The notes: generated from the sequence alone by a model not told the origin. A stretch of 64,000 nt of DNA from Gilliamella apicola (GCF_000599985.1 NZ_CP007445.1:682001-746000), one strand, 5' to 3'. Counted from the stretch's first letter, positions 1-9,427 are shown. Translations and numbers: made by a program.

Positions 1-660
1 CATATACGGGTACGCTTTAATCGGGTAACAAGGCAAGTTTATATTCAGCGCCCTAAATATTGCGGTGGTACTGTCGTATTTAAATGGGATCATATTATGC
101 CGGGTAACTTTGGCGACAGCGGTTCGGATATGAGTGGCACCAATATGGTGAATTTAATTGTTTTTCATCCTTATAAAACGGGTTTTCCTGTTGCTCACTC
201 AGTCGGGATAGGTAAAAATACCTATAAAGGTCAAGACTATAAAGATGAATGGGAATTTATTCGCCGTTATATGGAAGATGGCCCAGAAAATTTACCCAAA
301 CCAAGACTTAGCACCCATTTACCAATGCCATTTCATGGATTAGGTGGTCATATCAGCCCGATGATCCACGCTGCAAAAAATTCAAAAAGTATAGTGATGT
401 ATCTGTTATTAATCCCGGTATTTTTAATACTATTACCCGTTTACACGGCAGGTTATTTTATATCGGAATGTTTATGCTGGCAGCCACGTTGGCCAAAGGT
501 GATTAGGCAAGCAGGTAAAAAAGGCAAACCCATACCCAAAGAAACAACCTTATCAGACTATCCACCTGACGTGCAAAAAGGCATTTTAGAGAGCCGATTA
601 GAGTGGTGTGTTTTGGATGAAAAAACCGGAAAATACGTTGATTATGGTAATAGTGATTAA
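1..660 (+). CDS. C-terminal part of two-TM DUF6708-like protein (family A, copy 1, cut by window edge)
   Basis: The reading frame is open from base 1 and matches residues ~147-366 of the two complete copies that follow, so this is the 3' part of a third full-length copy whose start lies about 440 bases before the window. It keeps the conserved block FNRVTRQVYIQRP, the FKWDHIMPGNFGDSGSD segment and a hydrophobic helix near the C-terminus (IVMYLLLIPVFLILLPVY). An internal ATG at 97 is not the start. It ends 20 bases before the next copy, with a purine-rich spacer (aaaaaggggatgtaaaggtta). Function is unknown; by analogy with the VasX-linked array at 31-35 kb it may be a T6SS immunity protein (inference). 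Confidence 0.8.
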   Translation, partial: HIRVRFNRVTRQVYIQRPKYCGGTVVFKWDHIMPGNFGDSGSDMSGTNMVNLIVFHPYKTGFPVAHSVGIGKNTYKGQDYKDEWEFIRRYMEDGPENLPKPRLSTHLPMPFHGLGGHISPMIHAAKNSKSIVMYLLLIPVFLILLPVYTAGYFISECLCWQPRWPKVIRQAGKKGKPIPKETTLSDYPPDVQKGILESRLEWCVLDEKTGKYVDYGNSD

Positions 661-680
661 AAAAGGGGATGTAAAGGTTA

Positions 681-1781
681 ATGTATATCGGTGAATATTT
701 ATTATGGTTTGGCAACTCCATAAAAAAAGAGACACGAAAAAAATTAGAAATAAGTTATAGCAGTAGTGATATGAAACTCAGTGAAGTTGAAAAGGATTGG
801 ACTAAAGCGTCAGTCAGTAATAACCCAAGAGCCATTGGTCCATACTATGCTTATAACGATCGCTATCTTGAGATTCGTGGTGGAATGTTTGAAAATTTTC
901 GAGGGATTGTTACATGGCTCTCCATACTAATATTTATGTTTCCTTTAACAGGCATTTATTTTGCATTTATAATTGCTTCACAATTATATAATAGTGAGAA
1001 TGAAAACATTGCTTCTGATATATTTGCAATGATTTGTTTTTTAATTACTTCTTTAGTTTTAATATATTTATGCATCCGCTATTTCCGTTATGTCTATCGA
1101 TTGGAACTGTTTACCATACGCCATATACGGGTACGCTTTAATCGGGTAACAAGGCAAGTTTATATTCAGCGCCCTAAATATTGCGGCGGTACTGTCGTAT
1201 TTAAATGGGATCATATTATGCCGGGTAACTTTGGTGACAGTGGCTCGGATATGAGTGGCACCAATATGGTGAATTTAATTGTTTTTCATCCTTATAAAAC
1301 GGGTTTTCCTGTTGCTCATTCAGTCGGGATAGGGAAAAATACCTATAAAGGTCAAGACTATAAAGATGAATGGGAATTTATTCGCCGTTATATGGAAGAT
1401 GGCCCAGAAAATTTACCCAAACCAAGACTTAGCACCCATTTACCAATGCCATTTCATGGATTAGGTGGCCATATCAGCCCGATGATCCACGCTGCAAAAA
1501 ATTCAAAAAGTATAGTGATGTATCTGTTATTAATCCCGGTATTTTTAATACTATTACCCGTTTACACGGCAGGTTATTTTATATCGGAATGTTTATGCTG
1601 GCAGCCACGTTGGCCAAAGGTGATTAGGCAAGCAGGCAAAAAAGGCAAACCCATACCCAAAGAAACAACCTTATCAGACTATCCACCTGACGTGCAAAAA
1701 GGCATTTTAGAGAGCCGATTAGAGTGGTGTGTTTTGGATGAAAAAACCGGAAAATACGTTGATTACGGTAATAGTGATTAA
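681..1781 (+). CDS. Two-TM DUF6708-like protein, family A copy 2 (candidate orphan immunity protein)
   Basis: A 366-aa protein starting MYIGEYLLWFGNS. Layout: a soluble N-terminal ~75 residues ending in GGMFENFRG; two TM helices at ~80-140; a soluble domain opening with RHIRVRFNRVTRQVYIQRP; and a further hydrophobic segment near 275-300. The FNRxTxxVY...WDxM pattern recalls DUF6708 proteins found beside T6SS loci (established family as I recall it; membership is inferred). The start is set by conservation with copies 3 and 4 and a GGGATG-rich leader. Outside the TM hairpin it is almost identical to copy 3. No effector gene for this array lies inside the window. Confidence 0.85.
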   Translation: MYIGEYLLWFGNSIKKETRKKLEISYSSSDMKLSEVEKDWTKASVSNNPRAIGPYYAYNDRYLEIRGGMFENFRGIVTWLSILIFMFPLTGIYFAFIIASQLYNSENENIASDIFAMICFLITSLVLIYLCIRYFRYVYRLELFTIRHIRVRFNRVTRQVYIQRPKYCGGTVVFKWDHIMPGNFGDSGSDMSGTNMVNLIVFHPYKTGFPVAHSVGIGKNTYKGQDYKDEWEFIRRYMEDGPENLPKPRLSTHLPMPFHGLGGHISPMIHAAKNSKSIVMYLLLIPVFLILLPVYTAGYFISECLCWQPRWPKVIRQAGKKGKPIPKETTLSDYPPDVQKGILESRLEWCVLDEKTGKYVDYGNSD

Positions 1782-1800
1782 AAAAGGGATGTAAAAGTTA

Positions 1801-2901
1801 ATGTATATAGGTGAATATTTATTATGGTTTGGCAACTCCATAAAAAAAGAGACACGAAAAAAATTAGAAATGAGTTATAGCAGTAGTGATATGAAACTTA
1901 GCGAAGTTGAAAAGGATTGGACTAAAGCGTCAGTCAGTAATAACCCAAGAGCCATTGGTCCATACTATGCTTATAACGATCGCTATCTCGATATTCGTGG
2001 TGGAATGTTTGAAAATTTTCGAGGGATTCTCACTTGGATTAGTCTATTAATTTTTTTTATTCCTTTTAGTTCAGGTTATTACTGTATTGATCATATTATA
2101 ATGTTATATTGTGGTGAAACAGCTAAGATAGCTGGTCATATAATAGCTATCATATTCTATTCTATTGTTTTTTTTCCTTCACTTTATTTATGCTTCCGCT
2201 ATTTCCGTTATGTTTATCGATTGGAACTGTTTACCGTACGCCATATACGGGTACGATTTAATCGGATAACAAGGCAAGTTTATATTCAGCGCCCTAAATA
2301 TTGCGGCGGTACTGTCGTATTTAAATGGGATCATATTATGCCGGGTAACTTTGGTGATAGTGGTTCGGATATGAGTGGTACCAATATGGTAAATTTAATT
2401 GTTTTTCATCCTTATAAAACGGGTTTTCCTATTGCTCACTCAGTCGGGATAGGTAAAAATACTTATAAAGGTCAAGACTATAAAGATGAATGGGAATTTA
2501 TTCGCCGTTATATGGAAGATGGCCCAGAAAATTTACCCAAACCAAGACTTAGCACCCATTTACCAATGCCATTTCATGGATTAGGTGGTCATATCAGCCC
2601 GATGATCCACGTAGCACAAAATTCAAAAAGTATAGTGATGTATCTGTTATTAATCCCGATATTTTTAATACTATTACCCGTTTACACGGCAGGTTATTTT
2701 ATATCGGAATGTTTATGCTGGCAGCCACGTTGGCCAAAGGTGATTAGGCAAGCAGGCAAAAAAGGCAAACCCATACCCAAAGAAACAACCTTATCAGACT
2801 ATCCACCTGACGTACAAAAAGGCATTTTAGAAAGCCGATTAGAGTGGTGCGTTTTGGATGAAAAAACCGGAAAATACGTTGATTACGGTAATAGTGATTA
2901 A
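1801..2901 (+). CDS. Two-TM DUF6708-like protein, family A copy 3
   Basis: A 366-aa paralogue, 1120 bp after the previous start and separated from it by 19 bases. Residues 1-77 and ~138-366 are nearly identical to copy 2, with only scattered changes such as V to I. The TM hairpin between LTWISLLIFF and YLCFRYFRYVYRLELF is almost unrelated in sequence although equal in length. The sharp boundaries suggest cassette exchange or strong diversifying selection on the membrane part. Transcription is presumably shared with the upstream copies because the spacers hold no terminator. Confidence 0.85.
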   Translation: MYIGEYLLWFGNSIKKETRKKLEMSYSSSDMKLSEVEKDWTKASVSNNPRAIGPYYAYNDRYLDIRGGMFENFRGILTWISLLIFFIPFSSGYYCIDHIIMLYCGETAKIAGHIIAIIFYSIVFFPSLYLCFRYFRYVYRLELFTVRHIRVRFNRITRQVYIQRPKYCGGTVVFKWDHIMPGNFGDSGSDMSGTNMVNLIVFHPYKTGFPIAHSVGIGKNTYKGQDYKDEWEFIRRYMEDGPENLPKPRLSTHLPMPFHGLGGHISPMIHVAQNSKSIVMYLLLIPIFLILLPVYTAGYFISECLCWQPRWPKVIRQAGKKGKPIPKETTLSDYPPDVQKGILESRLEWCVLDEKTGKYVDYGNSD

Positions 2902-2921
2902 AAAAAGGGATGTAAAGGTTA

Positions 2922-3116
2922 ATGTATATCGGTGAATATTTATTATGGTTTGGCAACTCCATAAAAAAAGAGACACGAAAAAAATTAGAAATGAGTTATA
3001 GCAGTAGTGATATGAAACTCAGCGAAGTTGAAAAGGATTGGACTAAAGCGTCAGTCAGTTATTGGCTACTTCTTGCTTTAACGACACAAGTAGCAACAAA
3101 ACTCCACCAAACTTAA
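2922..3116 (+). pseudogene. Truncated family A copy 4 (N-terminal 46 codons only)
   Basis: The first ~46 codons, up to KASVS, match copies 2 and 3. At about base 3057 the homology stops abruptly and 18 unrelated codons (YWLLLALTTQVATKLHQT) lead to a stop. Both TM helices and the whole C-terminal domain are missing, so no function like that of the full copies is expected. The breakpoint marks the right edge of the tandem array and probably a deletion or recombination that joined it to the region upstream of pflE. A short peptide could still be made, since start and leader are intact. Confidence 0.75.
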
Positions 3117-3595
3117 TTAGTTGCTACGACTGTACTAGATAAAATTCTATTTAATGTAATATCCCCACCAAATTCCTAGTAGAAAATAATAAACTGCAAA
3201 ATTAGTCAATGATCTCCTTTAAACTCGATCACAATTACGGAAGCACAACAATTTATTAAGTTGTAAGATATTTATCGGAAATAGATAATTTTGAAATTCT
3301 TTCTATAATTCAAATAAAAAATTGTATAGGCGAATTTGTTGGGGAGAACTTATTACGTAAAAATTTTCGAAAATTCTCATCTATCTTTTAATAGAGAAAC
3401 TATTTATATAATTTCTCTATGATTTCAATTATTAATTAGGGTTAGGGTAAACTTTACTTATTTTTCCTCTTGGTCTTTCTCATATTTTTTGATTAAGGTT
3501 TAAATAAATTTTCTGCAGAAAGATCAATAATTCAGAAAAATGATTCAATTCTAAAACGTGATCAAGATCTTACTTTTGATTTAAATACCTCAAAA
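3117..3595. other. AT-rich non-coding stretch upstream of pflE
   Basis: No convincing reading frame. It contains a second, weaker CRP-like sequence CGTGA-N6-TCTTA at 3557-3572, and two TTGAT half-sites (in ttttgattaagg near 3489 and cttttgattt near 3573) that could be FNR half-sites, but no full palindrome. I see no recognisable gene remnant. Confidence 0.4.
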
Positions 3596-3611
3596 TGAGA
3601 TCTAAATCACA
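3596..3611 (+). promoter_or_regulatory. CRP-like operator upstream of pflE-pflF
   Basis: TGAGA-TCTAAA-TCACA matches the CRP consensus TGTGA-N6-TCACA at 9 of 10 half-site bases. It lies 53 bases before the chosen pflE start. Catabolite control would suit a sugar-derived substrate. Prediction from sequence only. Confidence 0.45.
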
Positions 3612-3614
3612 GAC

Positions 3615-3630
3615 ACTTTCGTTCGAAAGT
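3615..3630. promoter_or_regulatory. ACTTTC-N4-GAAAGT palindrome, candidate DeoR-family operator
   Basis: The perfect inverted repeat ACTTTC gttc GAAAGT lies between the CRP-like site and the pflE start. DeoR-family repressors often bind CTTTC/TTTCG-type repeats (known for AgaR and relatives), and a DeoR-family gene lies at 12037. The pairing of this site with that regulator is inference. Confidence 0.35.
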
Positions 3631-3663
3631 TATTAATATGTAGAAAAAATATTGAGGCAATGT

Positions 3664-4563
3664 ATGATTTTTAATTTACAACGATATTCCACTCATGATG
3701 GACCAGGGATTCGAACAGTAGTTTTCTTAAAAGGGTGCTCTTTAGGGTGTTTTTGGTGTCAGAACCCAGAAAGCCAATCTGCTAAGCAAGAAATTCTGTT
3801 CGATGAAAGGCTTTGCATGAATGATTGTGATCTTTGTTCTGCATCTTGCCCAAATTTAATTAATAAATCAAATGGACATATTCGGATTAATCGAAAAGAA
3901 TTTGAACAAGCTGATTATAAAAAAATGCAAAATATTTGTCCAAGTTTAGCATTAACCGTGTGTGGTGAATCGTTATCAGTACAAGAGGTGATGCAAACCA
4001 TTAATAAGGATAGTCCTTTTTATCAACGTTCTGGTGGAGGGGTAACATTATCTGGCGGTGAACCATTTATGCAACCCAAATTAAGTCAAGAAATTCTAGC
4101 TGCTTGCAAGCAACAAAGCTATCACACCGCGGTTGAGACGTGTCTGCATGTTCCTTGGAAGAACATAGAAGCTTCGTTACCGTATTTAGATCTTTTCTTG
4201 GCTGATTTAAAACATACTGACGAGTCTATTTTCTATACTTGGACCAAAGGTTCAGCCAAACGGATTTTAAAAAACTTCCAACATCTTGCTAACGCTAATA
4301 AAAAAATCATTGTCCGAGTGCCATTGATTCAAGGATTCAATGCTGATGAAAAATCGATAAAAAGTATTGTCGATTTTGTCGCTAGCGAAATACCGACTGA
4401 TGAGATTCATTTTTTACCGTATCACACTTTAGGTATAAACAAATACAAAATGCTCGATCTGCCTTATTACGCACCGAAAGAACCTCTAAACGACGCAAAT
4501 ATCATTGATTTTGCAACCAACTATGCCAAACAAAAACAGTTAACCGCTGTTTTACGAGGATAA
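3664..4563 (+). CDS. pflE: Glycyl-radical enzyme activating protein (YbiY/PflE type)
   Basis: A radical SAM activase of 299 aa that installs the glycyl radical on the enzyme encoded 14 bases downstream. The S-adenosylmethionine 4Fe-4S cluster motif C-x3-C-x2-C is GCSLGCFWC, Cys25/29/32. Extra cysteines in the insert ([15 protein letters not shown] and [11 protein letters not shown]) fit the ferredoxin-like auxiliary cluster domain of the larger GRE activases. SGGEPFMQ is the family GGEP motif. I chose ATG 3664 because GAGG lies six bases before it; an in-frame TTG at 3652 would add four residues. In E. coli ybiY follows ybiW; here the order is reversed. Activity requires anaerobic conditions. 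Confidence 0.9.
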   Translation: MIFNLQRYSTHDGPGIRTVVFLKGCSLGCFWCQNPESQSAKQEILFDERLCMNDCDLCSASCPNLINKSNGHIRINRKEFEQADYKKMQNICPSLALTVCGESLSVQEVMQTINKDSPFYQRSGGGVTLSGGEPFMQPKLSQEILAACKQQSYHTAVETCLHVPWKNIEASLPYLDLFLADLKHTDESIFYTWTKGSAKRILKNFQHLANANKKIIVRVPLIQGFNADEKSIKSIVDFVASEIPTDEIHFLPYHTLGINKYKMLDLPYYAPKEPLNDANIIDFATNYAKQKQLTAVLRG

Positions 4564-4577
4564 CCAAGGAGAACCTT

Positions 4578-7010
4578 ATGTCTACTCTAGACCTTACCAC
4601 TGTCACACCAAGGATTAAAGCACATAAAAATGCATTGATTCATATTATTAAACCACCAATTTGCGTAGAACGCGCAGAACATTATACCGAATCTTACCAA
4701 GAACATTTGGCAAAGCCAGTTGTATTACGTCGCGCTTATGCATTAGCAAATCATTTAAGTAAAAAAACAATTTGGATAAAACACGACGAATTAATCGTTG
4801 GTAACCAAGCAAGTTCACCAAGAGCTGCACCAATATTTCCAGAGTATACCGTAGGTTGGGTTGAAAAAGAGATAGATGTATTAGGTGATCGTCCTGGTGC
4901 AGGATTTGAAGTTACCGAACACGATAAAGAAGTTTTACACCGCGTTTGCCCATGGTGGCACGGTCAAACGGTGCTTGATCGCTGTTATGCACTATTCAGT
5001 GATGAACACAAATCATTGCTTGATACCGTTATGATCAAAGCTGAAGGGAATATGAATTCTGGTGATGCTCATCTTGCTGTTAACTTCCCATTTATTTTGG
5101 AAAAAGGCATAGATGGCATTATTGATAAAATTAAAGAACGTCGTAGTCGTATCAATATCACTGATTTTGATGATTTCCATAAAGATCATTTCCTAAAAGC
5201 GTCTGAAATTTCAATGCAGGCCATGAGTGAATACATTGAACGTTATGCTCAATTAGCCCGTGAAATGGCAACTAAAGAAGAACGTTTATGGCGTAAAGAT
5301 GAGTTATTACAGATTGCTAAAAACTGTGATGTTATCGCTCATAAACCACCAGAAACATTCTGGCAAGCTGTCCAATTATGTTATTTTGTTATGTTATTGT
5401 TACAAATTGAATCAAATGGTCACTCAGTATCGTTCGGTCGCATGGACCAATATCTTTCTTCATGGTATGAAAAAGATGTTGAGCAAGAAAAAACATTATC
5501 TCGCGAAGCGGCAATTGAGTTATTGCACAGCTGTTGGTTAAAACTATTAGAAGTCAATAAAATCCGTTCAGGCTCACACTCTAAAAGCTCAGCTGGTAGT
5601 CCGATGTATCAAAACGTGACAATTGGTGGTCAAAAGCTGGTAGATGATGTCGCTGTTGATGCCGTTAACTCATTATCTTATGCTATTTTAGAGTCTTGCG
5701 GACGATTAAAATCAACTCAACCTAATTTAAGTGTGCGCTATCATGCTGGAATGAGTGATGACTTTTTAGATGCTTGCGTACAAGTTATTCGTTGTGGTTT
5801 TGGTATGCCAGCGTTTAATAATGACGAAATCGTTATTCCTGAGTTTATTAAACTCGGCGTAGAACGTGAAGACGCTTACCAATATTCTGCTATCGGCTGT
5901 ATTGAAACTGCAGTACCGGGTAAATGGGGTTATCGCTGCACAGGTATGAGTTTTATTAACTTTGCTCGTGTTGCACTAGCAACTTTAGAGGGTGGTAAAG
6001 ATGCAACCAGTGGTGTTGTTTACCTACCGCAAGAACAAGCACTTAGTAAAAATAACTTCAAAAGTTTTGACGAAGTCAAAGCCCAATGGGATAAACAAAT
6101 TCGCTACTACACTCGAAAATCAATCGAAATTGAGTATGTGATTGACACTATCTTAGAAGAAAATGCGCATGACATTATCTGTTCAGTATTAGTTGATGAT
6201 TGTATTGAACGGGGTAAAACTCTTAAACAAGGTGGCGCGAAATATGATTGGGTATCAGGTTTACAAGTCGGACTGGCAAATACTACTAACAGCTTTGAAG
6301 CAGTTAAAAAATTAATTTTTGATGAACACACTATCAAACAGTCCGATTTAGCTAAAGCATTAGCAGAAAACTTTGAAGGTTCTGCGGGCGAACAATTACG
6401 TCAACGTCTACTCAATAATGCACCTAAATACGGTAATGATAATGATGAAGTGGATTATCTTTTAGCTGAACTATATAACTACTATATTGATGAGTTAAAA
6501 AATTATCGCAACCCTCGCTATGGTCGTGGTCCAATTGGTGGTACTTATTACGCCGGTACTTCATCTATCTCTGCCAATGTGCCATTTGGTGCACAAACTG
6601 CAGCAACACCTGATGGACGAAAAGCATGGACACCGTTAGCTGAAGGTGCCAGCCCATCATCTGGTACTGATACATTAGGGCCAACAGCAGTATTTAACTC
6701 ATTAGGTAAATTACCAACGGATAAGATTCTTGGTGGCGTGCTTTTAAACCAAAAACTCAACCCATCAACCTTAGACAATCCGCGTGATAAGTTAAAACTT
6801 ATGATGATGCTAAGAACATTCTTTGAAGTTCATAAAGGATGGCATGTTCAATATAATGTTGTTTCACGTGATACGTTACTTGCTGCTAAAGCACATCCGG
6901 ATCAATATCGTGACTTAGTTGTTCGTGTTGCTGGTTATTCCGCATTCTTTACAGCACTATCACCCGATACTCAGGATGATATTATCGCTAGAACAGAGCA
7001 TGTAATCTAA
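4578..7010 (+). CDS. pflF: Glycyl radical enzyme, YbiW/PflF family
   Basis: 810 aa, the same length as E. coli YbiW, and recognisably its orthologue throughout (for example IKAHKNALIHIIKPPIC, FPEYTVGWVEKEID, RYYTRKSIEIEYV). The active-site cysteine and base sit in GCIE (Cys441, Glu443), and the radical glycine is Gly786 in RVAGYSAFF. GCxE is typical of dehydratase/lyase-type GREs and not of true pyruvate formate-lyase, which has two adjacent cysteines, so 'formate acetyltransferase' names should be distrusted. YbiW has, to my recollection, been assigned to cleavage of 1,5-anhydroglucitol-6-phosphate; I cannot confirm that for this copy. AAGGAG precedes the ATG. A strong terminator follows. 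Confidence 0.93.
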   Translation: MSTLDLTTVTPRIKAHKNALIHIIKPPICVERAEHYTESYQEHLAKPVVLRRAYALANHLSKKTIWIKHDELIVGNQASSPRAAPIFPEYTVGWVEKEIDVLGDRPGAGFEVTEHDKEVLHRVCPWWHGQTVLDRCYALFSDEHKSLLDTVMIKAEGNMNSGDAHLAVNFPFILEKGIDGIIDKIKERRSRINITDFDDFHKDHFLKASEISMQAMSEYIERYAQLAREMATKEERLWRKDELLQIAKNCDVIAHKPPETFWQAVQLCYFVMLLLQIESNGHSVSFGRMDQYLSSWYEKDVEQEKTLSREAAIELLHSCWLKLLEVNKIRSGSHSKSSAGSPMYQNVTIGGQKLVDDVAVDAVNSLSYAILESCGRLKSTQPNLSVRYHAGMSDDFLDACVQVIRCGFGMPAFNNDEIVIPEFIKLGVEREDAYQYSAIGCIETAVPGKWGYRCTGMSFINFARVALATLEGGKDATSGVVYLPQEQALSKNNFKSFDEVKAQWDKQIRYYTRKSIEIEYVIDTILEENAHDIICSVLVDDCIERGKTLKQGGAKYDWVSGLQVGLANTTNSFEAVKKLIFDEHTIKQSDLAKALAENFEGSAGEQLRQRLLNNAPKYGNDNDEVDYLLAELYNYYIDELKNYRNPRYGRGPIGGTYYAGTSSISANVPFGAQTAATPDGRKAWTPLAEGASPSSGTDTLGPTAVFNSLGKLPTDKILGGVLLNQKLNPSTLDNPRDKLKLMMMLRTFFEVHKGWHVQYNVVSRDTLLAAKAHPDQYRDLVVRVAGYSAFFTALSPDTQDDIIARTEHVI

Positions 7011-7037
7011 TTAATTATAAACCTCAACAATTAAAGT

Positions 7038-7064
7038 AAAGACCTACTGATGTAGGTCTTTTTT
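7038..7064 (+). terminator. Rho-independent terminator of pflE-pflF
   Basis: Perfect 10-bp stem AAAGACCTAC / GTAGGTCTTT with a TGAT loop, followed by further T residues, 28 bases after the pflF stop. The same hairpin recurs at the end of each downstream duplicated unit. Confidence 0.85.
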
Positions 7065-7100
7065 AATGATTTGATTATCGATTTTAAATATTAAAATAAA

Positions 7101-7976
7101 TCATTTTATCACAGCAGGTTGAATCCACATTTGCTTATTTTTAAAATCAATCTTAACTATATTTTCACGAAAAAAATTTGATCCTAGTATCCCATCAGGT
7201 TCAAATACATCAGGAAGAGAATCAATTATAATTGCTTCAACTTTTACACTATCTAAGTCTGCCATTTCAAGTGCTGTATATCTAAAATTATATTTCGGTA
7301 TGGTAAGTTTTTTTGAAAAAGGTGAAAGTGATTTTTCTTTTATGATTGACACTGCAGCTCCTGTGTCTAATATCATTTCGTAGTTTCTTAAACCATCAAA
7401 CAAATTTATAACTAAACCATAATTATTTAAATGAAAGGGAATGGAAAACCAATTTTTATTTAAGTCATCAGAAACCTTTATATCATCTGATATTGTTATT
7501 TTATTTTCAGGGTAATTGATAGTTAATACATAATCTTTAAACAAACCAAGTCCAATCACTGATTTTTCTGCATCAGTTCCTTTTTTTTCATGATTACTCT
7601 TAGTAAGATCAATTGGTATAAATAAGCCCCAATTTTTATATTCAAGGACTTGTACATTGTTAAAAATAAAAGATCCTAATTTTAACTTGTCGACAATAAA
7701 CGATCTAACCTCTTTAATATCACCTGTTAAATCATTCAATTTCATTTTCTCTGTATTTTCAGTTTTATTAGGAATTTTATTAATTAAAGCCATTGGTAGG
7801 TGTAAAGCTGATTTAGATCCCGTGTCAAATATAAATTGAGTTTTTTCACCTTGTAAGTCCATTGTTACTGAAGGTAAATTATAGCCGTTATCAAAAGTTA
7901 GATCCCAAGTGGCTTCCAGACTTTGCGCAAAACGGCTCATAAATAGCATGATTAAAAATAGTATTTTTTTATTCAT
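7101..7976 (-). CDS. Secreted bilobal retropepsin-like aspartic protease, copy 1
   Basis: 291 aa with a signal peptide (MNKKILFLIMLFMSRFAQS) and probable cleavage before Leu-Glu-Ala, so a periplasmic or exported protein. Two catalytic DTG motifs are present: FDTGSKSALHLP (Asp51) and LDTGAAVSIIKE (Asp204). Each is followed by the hydrophobic-hydrophobic-Gly element expected of an aspartic protease lobe (VIGLGLF ~140-146; DGILGSNFF ~261-269). The fold is therefore a two-lobed version of the PF13650/PF13975-type aspartyl protease. Both aspartates are intact, so activity is plausible; the substrate is unknown. GGGAAGA serves as ribosome binding site. Its C-terminal ~75 residues differ from copies 2 and 3. 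Confidence 0.8.
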   Translation of the reverse strand: MNKKILFLIMLFMSRFAQSLEATWDLTFDNGYNLPSVTMDLQGEKTQFIFDTGSKSALHLPMALINKIPNKTENTEKMKLNDLTGDIKEVRSFIVDKLKLGSFIFNNVQVLEYKNWGLFIPIDLTKSNHEKKGTDAEKSVIGLGLFKDYVLTINYPENKITISDDIKVSDDLNKNWFSIPFHLNNYGLVINLFDGLRNYEMILDTGAAVSIIKEKSLSPFSKKLTIPKYNFRYTALEMADLDSVKVEAIIIDSLPDVFEPDGILGSNFFRENIVKIDFKNKQMWIQPAVIK

Positions 7977-8111
7977 AGAATCTTCCCTGATGTATTCTCA
8001 TTCCTAATATATCTTTTGGATTTAATATTATTAATAAATGTTTGTTATTTATTCTTTGTTTAATTTGTCATAATAATAGTATCTAATTTATATTCAATAA
8101 TGAAATTTATA

Positions 8112-8216
8112 TATCGTGATTTAGTTATTTATGTTGCTGGTTATTCAGCATTCTTTACAGCACTATCACCTGATACTCAGGATAATATTATCGCTAGAAC
8201 AGAGCATGTTATCTAA
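8112..8216 (+). pseudogene. Duplicated pflF 3' tail fragment 1
   Basis: Encodes [15 protein letters not shown] and the remaining tail down to RTEHVI-stop, the same 3' end as the living pflF including its glycyl radical loop. There is no start codon or upstream gene body; it is a passenger of the tandem duplication. The radical-loop Arg is changed (RVAGY to YVAGY). Confidence 0.85.
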
Positions 8217-8249
8217 TTAATGATAATTATAAACCTCAGCAATTAAAGT

Positions 8250-8275
8250 AAAGACCTACTAATGTAGGTCTTTTT
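8250..8275 (+). terminator. Copied pflF terminator, unit 2
   Basis: Stem AAAGACCTAC / GTAGGTCTTT with loop TAAT. It now lies between a dead tail and the 3' end of the minus-strand protease gene, where its only plausible use is to end transcription from the protease side. Confidence 0.7.
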
Positions 8276-8311
8276 AATGATTTGATTATCGATTTTAAAT
8301 ATTAAAATAAA

Positions 8312-9187
8312 TCATTTTATTACAACAGGTTGAATCCACATTTTTTTATTTCTAAAATCAATTTTAACTCTATTTTTACTAAAAAAATCAGTGCCTAATA
8401 ACCCATCAGATTGAAATTCATCAGGAAGTGAATCAATTATAATTGCTTTAACTTTATCACTAGCTATGCCCTTCATTTCAAGTGATATGTATCTAAAATT
8501 ATTTTCAGGTACGGTAAGTTTACTTGTAAAAGGTGAAAGTGATTTTTCTTTTATGATTGACACTGCAGCTCCTGTGTCTAATATCATTTTGTAGTTTTTT
8601 AAACCATCAAACAAATTTATAACTAAACCATAATTATTTAAATAAAAGGGAATGGAAAACCAGTTTTTATTTAAGTCATCAGAAACCTTTATATCATCTG
8701 ATATTGTTATTTTATTTTCAGGATAATTGATAGTTAATACATAATCTTTAAACAAACCAAGTCCAATCACTGATTTTTCTACATCAGTTCCTTTTTTTTC
8801 ATGATTATTCTTCGTAAGATCAATTGGTATAAATAAGCCCCAATTTTTATATTCAAGGACTGGTACATTGTTAAAAATAAAAGATCCTAATTTTAACTTG
8901 TCGACAATAAACGATCTAACCTCTTTAATATCACCTGTTAAATCATTCAATTTCATTTTCTCTGCATTTTCAGTTTTATTAGGAATTTTATTAATTAAAG
9001 CCATTGGTAGGTGTAAAGCTGATTTAGATCCCGTGTCCAATATAAATTGAGTTTTTTCACCTTGTAAGTCCATTGTTACTGAAGGTAAATTATATCCGTT
9101 ATCAAAAGTTAGATCCCAAGTGGCTTCCAGACTTTGCGCAAAACGGCTCATAAATAGCATGATTAAAAATAGTATTTTTTTATTCAT
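8312..9187 (-). CDS. Aspartic protease, copy 2
   Basis: 291 aa. Residues 1-~220 are almost the same as copy 1 (one FDTG to LDTG change, a few substitutions), whereas the last ~70 residues (from FTSKLTVPENN to QPVVIK) are nearly identical to copy 3. It is therefore a mosaic of its two neighbours. Both DTG motifs (LDTGSKSALHLP and LDTGAAVSIIKE) and the signal peptide are intact. The upstream 130 bases match those of copy 1 closely, so expression should be similar. Confidence 0.8.
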   Translation of the reverse strand: MNKKILFLIMLFMSRFAQSLEATWDLTFDNGYNLPSVTMDLQGEKTQFILDTGSKSALHLPMALINKIPNKTENAEKMKLNDLTGDIKEVRSFIVDKLKLGSFIFNNVPVLEYKNWGLFIPIDLTKNNHEKKGTDVEKSVIGLGLFKDYVLTINYPENKITISDDIKVSDDLNKNWFSIPFYLNNYGLVINLFDGLKNYKMILDTGAAVSIIKEKSLSPFTSKLTVPENNFRYISLEMKGIASDKVKAIIIDSLPDEFQSDGLLGTDFFSKNRVKIDFRNKKMWIQPVVIK

Positions 9188-9322
9188 AGAATCTTCCCTG
9201 ATGTATTCTCATTCCTAATATATCTTTTGGATTTAATATTATTAATAAATGTTTGTTATTTATTCTTTGTTTAATTTGTCATAATAATAGTATCTAATTT
9301 ATATTCAATAATGAAATTTATA

Positions 9323-9427
9323 TATCGTGATTTAGTTATTTATGTTGCTGGTTATTCAGCATTCTTTACAGCACTATCACCTGATACTCAGGATAATATT
9401 ATCGCTAGAACAGAGCATGTTATCTAA
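9323..9427 (+). pseudogene. Duplicated pflF 3' tail fragment 2
   Basis: Practically the same sequence as fragment 1, ending in RTEHVI-stop, consistent with these two units being the youngest duplication. No coding function is expected. Confidence 0.85.

Noticed and set aside
4578..7010. True pyruvate formate-lyase
   Set aside because: The active site is GCIE with a single cysteine plus Glu, not the adjacent Cys-Cys pair of PflB; the sequence follows YbiW throughout.
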